A stretch of DNA of 64,000 nt, taken from the NCBI GenBank assembly GCA_012845835.1, contig JABAKD010000003.1:5238870-5302869 (forward strand). Direction: 5' to 3'. The translations under genes were made by a program, and so were the position numbers. Each line of letters begins with the position of its first letter. Position 1 is the first letter of the stretch. Origin of the DNA: Undaria pinnatifida. Taxonomy: Eukaryota; Sar; Phaeophyceae; Laminariales; Alariaceae. The notes beneath the pieces were generated by a model. That model was given only the letters and a program-made list of their open reading frames with translations. It had not been told where the DNA came from and ran no database searches. Shown one piece after another: positions 57,493 through 64,000 of this stretch.

Positions 57493-58124
57493 TGGTGAGG
57501 AAGGCTTTTCTCATCGATCAAGGTTGATCAACGTTGTTGTCCCAACGACGTGCTTTCAGGTCTTGCTCAAAGAATGTGTGTGTGTGACGTGTCGTGTTGG
57601 CGTGTGAATACCGCTGTATTGATGACTACCGCTCGCTGTATTGATCAATACCGCTCGCTGTATTCAAAGAGTACCATGGTGGGGGGGGGGGGGAGAAGAG
57701 CGTGCTTAGTGACCCCGGAGACCTAAGTTACCCTATGAGTTACCCTATAGTCTAATAGGGACATGGGGAGGGAGAACGAGAGGGAGGAAAAAATCGAAGG
57801 TAACTCGTAGAAGGGATGAGCAAAAAGAGAACAAAAAAGAAGTAAGAAGCAGGGTAACAACAAGAAAACAGCGTCACAACATGAATGAAGACAAGCTTTT
57901 ATTAATGTGCCTGGTACAGGAAAAACGATAATTGTGCGGGAGCCGTTACACCGGAGCCAGTTTAGAGCGAGCCCGCCCCATTCTGAAATGAGAAAGCAAG
58001 CCTGGGTCAATATATTTCTGTTTTGTTATTACCTGGTAGGCGTTTCGTACTGATTATGTCTATAAATATTCGTCGCAGGTCCTACTCTAGTTGGGGGAGG
58101 TACAGCAGTAGTAGTTGGTCACCC

Positions 58125-58530
58125 TTTTGCCAGTGGCCATGTTGAGGAATTAGACTAGTGGGGTATTAGTCCGTTTGTCCACTTGCAAAAGGTTAACCAA
58201 TAGCTTACCCAAACTGAGCCTTATAACACTCTCCCCCCCTGAAACGGCGGGATAGCAGGTCGGCCGGACATACGGGTGGACCTATCATTCATCCAAGCCG
58301 TTTCATTTCCTGGGTATACCGGGGAGAGTATTTTTGTATTTTTCAAGTTCGACATGGGGAAAGTCTGAAGAAGTTTATTATTATTGTGCATGGTGGGATT
58401 TGAACCCACGACCCGAAAAAAACATGGTCTGTCGACGACGCCATTTGTTAAGGTATTTAGTGGGGTATTAGTCCGTTTGACCACTTGCAAAAGGTTAACC
58501 AATAGCTTACCCAAACTAAGCCTTAAAACA
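58125..58530 (-). repeat. Composite repeat with tRNA-like B box, copy 2
   Basis: Minus-strand copy of the 42694 element. The terminal block recurs at 58147-58225 and 58452-58528. The middle holds GTCGTGGGTTCAAATCCCAC (about 58413-58394), a perfect B-box within a five-pair T arm, and CTCCCCGGTATACCCAGGAA. A third, partial copy is at 59100-59260. A tRNA search may flag the T arm, but no full tRNA is apparent. Confidence 0.65.
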
Positions 58531-58534
58531 CACA

Positions 58535-58870
58535 TGCCTAATAACGACTAACAATGACTAATAATGACTAATAATGACTAATAATGACCAATAACGACTA
58601 ATAACGACTAGTAATGACTAATAATGATTGATAACGACTAACAACGACTCATAACGACTAATAACGACTAGTAATGACTAATAACGACTGATAACGACTA
58701 ATAATGACTAATAACGACTAATAACGACTAGTAATGACTAATAACGACTAACAATGAACTAATAACGACTAATAATGACTAATAACGACTAATAATGACT
58801 ACTAACATAACGGCTAATAACGACTAATACTGACTAATAACGACTGATAACGACGAATAGTGACTAGTGA
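58535..58870. repeat. ACTAATAACG decamer array
   Basis: More than thirty 10-bp units alternate ACTAATAACG and ACTAATAATG with variants (GTAATG, GATAACG). It adjoins copy 2 of the composite repeat. A second decamer array, TAGACTACTG, lies at 58938-58998 (about six units). Confidence 0.95.
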
Positions 58871-59099
58871 TAGTATTGTTCCTGAGTAAATATATACCTT
58901 AAACGGTGCAGTGCTCCGGAGAGCCGAGAAGGGGTACGTAGACTACTGTAGACTACTGTAGACTACTGTAGACTACTGTAGACTACTGTAGACTACTGGC
59001 CCTCTCACAAAAAAGCGAAAGAAACAGCCCCACATCAATACCGGTCCTCTTGCAAAAAAACGTACTCAAGTAAGAAACAACTTCACAAGAAAGTTATTG

Positions 59100-59260
59100 G
59101 CCTGATGTTAAGGTATTAGCGGGGTGTTAGTCCGTTTGACCACTTGCAAACGGTCAACCAATAGCTTACCCAAACTAAGCCCTTATAACACTCTTCCCCC
59201 CTGAAACAGCGGGATAGCAGGTCGGCCTGACATACCGGCGGACCTATATCCTCACACTGA
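59100..59260 (-). repeat. Composite repeat, partial copy 3
   Basis: Carries the terminal block (TTAGCGGGGTGTTAGTCCG..CAATAGCTTACCCAAAC) and the GAAACAGCGGGATAGCAGG segment, and then stops before the B-box module. Confidence 0.65.
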
Positions 59261-59944
59261 ACAAGAACTTTGAGAAACGACAGCCTTTGCCTTTCGTGTT
59301 GAAGGTAGTGCAAGCGCGGCCGTGGTATCACGTGGTATCACGAAACTTGCAAAGATGAGTATCGACTACTCAAATCGTCGAACTCACACAGCTGACGCAT
59401 TGATAAACAAAAAACAAATGAGATAACCCAGAGACAGGATGACGCGGCCTTTTTTTTTCTTGCTGATACTGACTACTGGATGTTCTAGTTGTTGCTGTCA
59501 ACCATGTGGAACTTGATTAAGGTACGATAGCGACCAAAGGCATGCCAGATGCCATGTTATCCGCCGTCTCCGTCAGCACGCAGCCAGCCAGCAGTACGAA
59601 TGGGAATATGTCGTGCATCGTGTCTCGTTGTACACAAGAAACATATCACCCAATATCTCAGCAGCCCGCGTTGCTTCGAGTGGCCGAGGCTGTAAACGCC
59701 GCTGTGATTTCTCGTTTTTTGCTATCCAATTCGTACGGGTCACAGAGTAAGGCGGTGGTGTGGTGGTGTGGTGTGGCATAAATCGAGCAATGTGACCGCC
59801 TTGTCGGGGGAAGCCGCCTTGACACCCTATCTGGGTTATGAGTGCATTATTAATAGTGCAATTCCATAGTCGTGTCAAGCGATTTTGACCGCCTTGTAGA
59901 GGGATACCGCCTTATTATCGTATGGGGATACCGCACTATTGGGG

Positions 59945-60684
59945 GACCCCTCCTGTACTAACAGTACTAATACTGCTATTACTAATAATATTAGTACTAC
60001 TAGTATTAGTAATAGTACTATTAGTATTAGTATTAGTACTATTAGTACTATTAGCATTAGTATTAGTATTAGTGTTAGCGTTAGTTTTTTTTTTTTTTTT
60101 TATATCCTCCGGCGGATGGGGAAAAATAAAGCTTTAGCTCACCACACTTCCACGTATATTCATACGTTAGTGTTAGTGTTAGTGTTGGTGTTAGTGTTAG
60201 TGTTAGTGTTAGTGTTAGTGTTAGTGTTAGTGTTAGTGTTAGTGTTAGTGTTAGTGTTAGTGTTAGTGTTAGTGTTAGTGTTAGTGTTAGTGTTAGTGTT
60301 AGTGTTAGTGTTAGTGTTAGTGTTAGTGTTAGTGTTGGTGTTAGTGTTAGTGTTAGTGTTAGTATTAGTATTAGCATTAGTGTCAGTGTGAGTGTTAGTG
60401 TTAGTGTTAGTGTTAGTGTTGGTGTTGGTGTTGGTGTTATTGTTAGTGTTAGTGTTAGTGTTAGTGTTAGTGTTAGTGTTAGTGTTAGTGTTGGTGTTAG
60501 TGTTAGTGTTAGTGTTAGTGTTAGTGTTAGTGTTAGTGTTAGTGTTAGTGTTAGTGTTGGTGTTAGTGTTGGTGTTGGTGTTGGTGTTAGCATTAGTGTT
60601 GGTGTTGGTGTTAGTATTAGTATTAGCATTAGTGTCAGTGTTAGTACTACTATTAGTATTAGTGTGCTAATATTAGTATAACCA
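59945..60684. repeat. TTAGTG/ATTAGT hexamer array
   Basis: A (TTAGTG)n array of about 500 bp (60166-60670), with TTGGTG and TTAGTA variants and a TAGTATTAG-rich lead-in (59955-60080). A poly(T)-led retroposon splits it at 60085-60166. It resembles telomeric TTAGGG only loosely and sits inside the contig, so it is not a telomere. Confidence 0.95.
60085..60166 (-). mobile_element. Short poly(A)-tailed retroposon inserted in the TTAGTG array
   Basis: Same sequence as 31945-32030 with a run of about 17 T at its left end on the plus strand. Array units are found on both sides (GCGTTAG before, CGTTAGTGTTAG after), so this is an insertion into a pre-existing microsatellite. Confidence 0.75.
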
Positions 60685-60907
60685 AGTCCCACTGGAGTAA
60701 GCATAAGAAACCTTTCGGGACCGAGGCAGGCTTATCGACCAAAAAAAAAACGAGAAAAAGAGATATTGCGGTATTGCCACGTGTCTAGGAAGCCCGTTCA
60801 GCACATCAGACGTGTTATGATGATGCTTTCTCCGTGCCCGCGTCGAACAGTTCCAAAGGTTGGCGTTGCTGACCTTGCTGTTTGGAGAGACCCCACCACT
60901 ACCGCCG

Positions 60908-61055
60908 ATGCATGCACGCTGCAATCGATGCATGCTGCAATCGATGCGTGCTGCAATCGATGCGTGCTGCAATCGATGCATGCGGCAATCGATGCATGCT
61001 GCAATCGATGCATGCTGCAATCGATGCATGCTGCAATCGATGCTGCAATCGTCAC
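60908..61055. repeat. 16-bp CTGCAATCGATGCATG minisatellite
   Basis: About nine units of 16 bp, each with the palindromes ATCGAT and ATGCAT (or ATGCGT). Simple sequence; Cys/Asn/Met-rich translations are not genes. Confidence 0.95.
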
Positions 61056-61617
61056 TTGTTTCGAACTTTTTTTCATACTCGTACTATTAATAGGAGAGTC
61101 CTAGAACACCAGAGGGTAAAAAAAAAGCAAAATCACCGCCAACACGCCGTTTTCGGGCAACCACATGCACCATAAACTAAGACCATACAAACTAAGACCA
61201 TAAATAAGGCCATAAACTAAGACCATAAAATAAGACCAGAAACTAAGACAAGCTATTCCGATTGTACTGGGGTACTCGTAGAAAAAAACACGCCAAAATA
61301 TAACGATGGCACACACCCTATGGGATCATTTTCAATTTCCCAGCAGACTTGGCTCCAAAACAACGGACGAGCGCGCACACAACGCGAAACGTGGCTTTTT
61401 TTAAAAGCCTGGTCGATATGGGTTTCTACAGTATTAGGTGCAATACCACACGTCGCTGGGCATCGGTTGTAGCCCCTCTCCCCGTGCGTCGAAACATCCA
61501 GCTTGGAATTTCGATCATCCGAGGCAGAGGTGTGTTAATTGCCTTCGGAGCTTTTATTTCTACACTAATGATAGTATCAATATCGAGAGTATTATGGCTG
61601 ATGTGTAACAACGGTGT

Positions 61618-61712
61618 CAGGCTATCAATATCAATATCAATAGCAATAGCAATATCAATATCAACATCAATACCAATATCAATATCAATATCAATATCAA
61701 TGTCACTATTAA
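61618..61712. repeat. (TATCAA)n microsatellite next to a LINE-A tail
   Basis: About 14 hexamers (ATCAAT/AGCAAT) directly adjoin the (GTT)n tail of LINE-A copy 3 at 61713-61735. Confidence 0.9.
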
Positions 61713-62440
61713 TGTTGTTGTTGTTGTTGTTGTTCTCACATTAACTCGCAAAAATCAAGTCCGTGGCTCCAGTCAGTCACTCTGGAGCTGAGGAATACCC
61801 CAGGAAAAAACACAACCAAACCAAAGGTGGTACACGCATATATCACAGCTGACGCCATTCATGTCTCCACCAGAAACATATAAAAGTGAAATCGGGAGTC
61901 AGCCTGCGATGCGCCAGGTCCATATTGGTGCATATGTCTCACTACTCGAGCCAGGAAAAACCGACTATACCGCTTGCCACCCAAGAAAGACTACCACGTA
62001 TATATTGCACGTTGTACCTATCAATACGCATACGCACGACAGACGCAAGTCAATTGGAAAAGAAGAAACAAAGAGAAAAAAAGAAGATAAAGGATAGAAA
62101 AGAAAAGACAAGAAAAGACAAGAAAAGACAAGAAAAGACAAGAAAAGACAAGACAAGAAGAGGAAGCAAGGAAAGGAAGAGAGAAAAAATGTCATACTAG
62201 CAGACCCTAGGAACTGACTAAAGACGGAATTGGGCTCATGAAGGGTATCAGGTGCATCATCGATGGCACTGGGGAGAGAACGCAACATGGCAAAGAAGTC
62301 AGGACGGTCTTACGCTATCTTGTGACGGCCATTGGAAGGCCCACAAATTTCAAGACGATGGAGCCAGACCCAGACTTAAGTCTCTTGGGCAAGACGCCCC
62401 CCCTTCCACCCCCCCCCCCCCTCCCCCCCTCCCCCGATTG
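61713..62440 (-). mobile_element. LINE-A 3' end, copy 3
   Basis: On the minus strand it begins at the G-rich tract (62395-62435). It then encodes [19 protein letters not shown] to a stop near 62315 and continues into the conserved 3' region (CTAGTATGACATTTTTTC), a purine-rich tract (62085-62190) and the (AAC)n end at 61713-61735. It is directly joined upstream to RT sequence, unlike copies 1 and 2. Confidence 0.65.
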
Positions 62441-63720
62441 GCGGATGACGGCGAGCATTCTCGGTGGCACGCCAAAACGAGCAAGGACATCCCATAGAAG
62501 GGTTCGGTCGACGGAGTCGTCTGCTTTGGTGAGGTCGATAAAGCACAAGTACAAGGGGGTGTCCTTCTTTCGCACCAGTTCGTGCAGTCGTCGTACTACG
62601 AACATCATGTCAACCGTCGAGCGTTGGGGTCTGAACCCACCTTGTTCTTCCGGCAGAATGTTCTCGCGTTCGCACTAGTCACTCAGGCGACCCGCGATGA
62701 CTTTGAGGAGTACTCTCCCGGCGTGAGTCGCGAGGGAGATGCCACGATAATTGCCACACTCAGTCCAATATTTCTTCTTGTGAAGCACCTTAATCGTTGC
62801 ATCTTTCCATTCATTGTTGCGGTCCGCCACCTCCCCTCCACCTAGCGACGATGATATCGTGGGACTTTCCCGGAGTGTTAATTATCTTTCGTCGGCCAAA
62901 ACCTTCAAGGGCTCGGCCGGGGGACCATCGGGCCCTACCGCCTTTCGTTTCGCCAACGCACGGATCGCCTCCTCTACTTCGTACCTAGACGGGACATCGT
63001 CCAGTGGTCTGCACGGGGGCCACTGCTTAAGCTCGTCCACATTGCTCGGATCAAGGGTCGGCGACTCGGTGTTTAGCAGTTTGTTAAACCACCTCACCCA
63101 CCGTTCGCGGATGAGGGCATTATCCCGCAGCAATCGACCTTCCTCGTCTTTGATGTACTGCGAGTCAAACGTCCTCTTCCCTTCCACATCCATCCCCTTG
63201 AGGTGTTTGTAGAAGCATAATTGATCACCTTCTCGGATACGCCCTTCGAGTTGGCTAACGCAATCTTCGAAGACCCTCTGTACAGCTTCCGCTCGCGTGC
63301 GTTTCAGCTGTTTAGTGGTCGCCTTGAAGGCTCGCCATAGACCACGATCGTTTGGAGCAGAACCGACCCGTTTTCTCGCGTCTTCCCTATCCTGCCATCG
63401 TGCATTCAATCCCGCTCTCGTCTCCTCGGTCGCACACCAGCCCCTCGGCACTTCTTCGCGCCGAATAGGGGGAGCTATGTCGGCCGCTTCGACAGTAGCG
63501 TCTCGGTCAGTAATGAGGTCATGTCATCAACGCTTCCGGCATTAGTACCGAGTATCATCGGGGAGGCACGCTTGGCTGCTATCGCGTTTTGCAAATTTAT
63601 CCGGAGATGCGGGTCCGTCATTGATCTTCGTAGATCAATAGCTCGCCGGTTTCTGATTACTCCCTTTGGACGATTTGGTGCGATGCGGCTCAAAAGGCCA
63701 ATATTTTTAACCCTTGGGGA
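62440..63720 (-). pseudogene. LINE reverse transcriptase, linker and N-terminal RT part
   Basis: Minus-strand pieces in order: SMTDPHLRINLQNAIAAKRA and VDDMTSLLTETLLS (63700-63475); GWCATEETRAGLNARWQDRE through RWVRWFNKLLNTESP and VEEAIRALAKRKAVGPDG (63451-62882); then, after a shift near 62830, [20 protein letters not shown] and [18 protein letters not shown]; then [40 protein letters not shown] and [15 protein letters not shown] (62608-62440). These are the pre-RT linker and RT blocks 1-4 of a non-LTR element. The usual KAYDSVD is KADDSVD. The sequence jumps at 62440 into the G-rich tract, so the YADD half of RT is missing. Confidence 0.75.
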
Positions 63721-63774
63721 CTTCACGGGGAAAATTGCCGACAAAAAACTGACGATAGCAGCATCGCTCGGGCA

Positions 63775-64000
63775 TACCAAGCCGGACATACCACGCCGGG
63801 CATACCAAGCCGGGCATACCACGCCGGGCATACCAAGCCGGGCATTCCAAGCCGGGCATTCCAAGCCGGGCATACCAAGCCGGGCATAACAAGCCGGGCA
63901 TACCAAGCCGGGCATTCCAAGCTGGGCATTCCAAGCCGGGCATACCAAGCCGGGCATACCAAGCCGGGCATACCAAGCCGGGCATACCAAGCCGGGCATA
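63775..64000. repeat. 14-bp CCGGGCATACCAAG satellite, runs off the window
   Basis: About 16 units of 14 bp with CATTCC and CATAAC variants. Three units make 42 bp, so all frames remain open (MPGLVCPAWYARLG repeats). The array abuts the 5' end of the LINE relic at about 63720 and continues past the end. Confidence 0.95.

Noticed and set aside
59945-60684. Interstitial telomere.
   Set aside because: The unit is TTAGTG, not TTAGGG or TTTAGGG, and includes many drifted units and an insertion. The short CCCTAACCCTA at 8325 and 15130 are too brief.
59939-60704. Long Leu/Val, Ser/Val and Leu/Thr repeat frames.
   Set aside because: They are products of the TTAGTG hexamer array, open in every frame by composition.
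63475-63999. 174-codon frame with Cys/Trp/Tyr-rich N-terminus.
   Set aside because: The N-terminal two-fifths come from the 14-bp satellite. Only the last part belongs to the LINE relic.

Overview
This 64 kb window reads as a gene-poor, repeat-rich stretch of a eukaryotic nuclear genome. I see no operons, no ribosome-binding-site-led gene chains, no rRNA and no convincing intact tRNA. Almost all protein-like signal is retrotransposon debris, exon-sized pieces bounded by GT..AG splice signals, or low-complexity translations of microsatellites. The FNIP-type leucine-rich repeat gene, the Cys-rich CSNG-type modules and the Ngaro/PAT-like tyrosine-recombinase retrotransposon together suggest a stramenopile alga, possibly a brown alga. 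That assignment is an inference and needs a similarity search.

Layout. 1-5.0 kb: relics of a split gene on the minus strand whose exons carry a Cys-rich module. Two exons look well preserved (4924-4676 and 2356-2199) and several are decayed, all set among tandem repeats. 5-19 kb: gene-poor sequence with microsatellites (notably the 9-bp array at 7107-7440), three amplified copies of a LINE tail (9.5-9.75 kb) and tRNA-like debris. 19.0-24.7 kb: a minus-strand tyrosine-recombinase retrotransposon with gag-like, RT, RNase H and recombinase regions. It is bounded by split direct repeats in the order A1-ORFs-B1A2-B2, and its RT segment is tandemly amplified. 25-35 kb: a LINE-A 3' end (28.0-29.06 kb), microsatellites and small repeats. 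35.9-37.5 kb: coding-like relics, one of them possibly a Ty1/copia-type gag.

39-45 kb: tRNA-like palindromes, a LINE-B C-terminal pseudogene (40.6-41.27 kb), a repeat unit carrying a tRNA-like B box, and GATC-rich repeats. 45.5-47 kb: a second LINE-A 3' end with an approximately 550-bp G/C-asymmetric expansion. 48-51.2 kb: a 290-bp direct-repeat pair and a direct-plus-inverted duplication. 54.7-55.98 kb: the best host-type gene, an FNIP/LRR protein on the minus strand, with a TGA seven codons after the only upstream ATG. 56-64 kb: a 27-bp minisatellite, a decamer array, a long TTAGTG array with a poly(A)-tailed retroposon inside it, a 16-bp array, a third LINE-A copy fused to LINE reverse transcriptase sequence, and a 14-bp satellite running off the window.

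How the parts work together: the retrotransposon pieces form families (YR element, LINE-A, LINE-B, a short poly(A) retroposon) that explain most interspersed similarity in the window. The host-type candidates are the FNIP gene and the Cys-rich exon array, and both show signs of decay.
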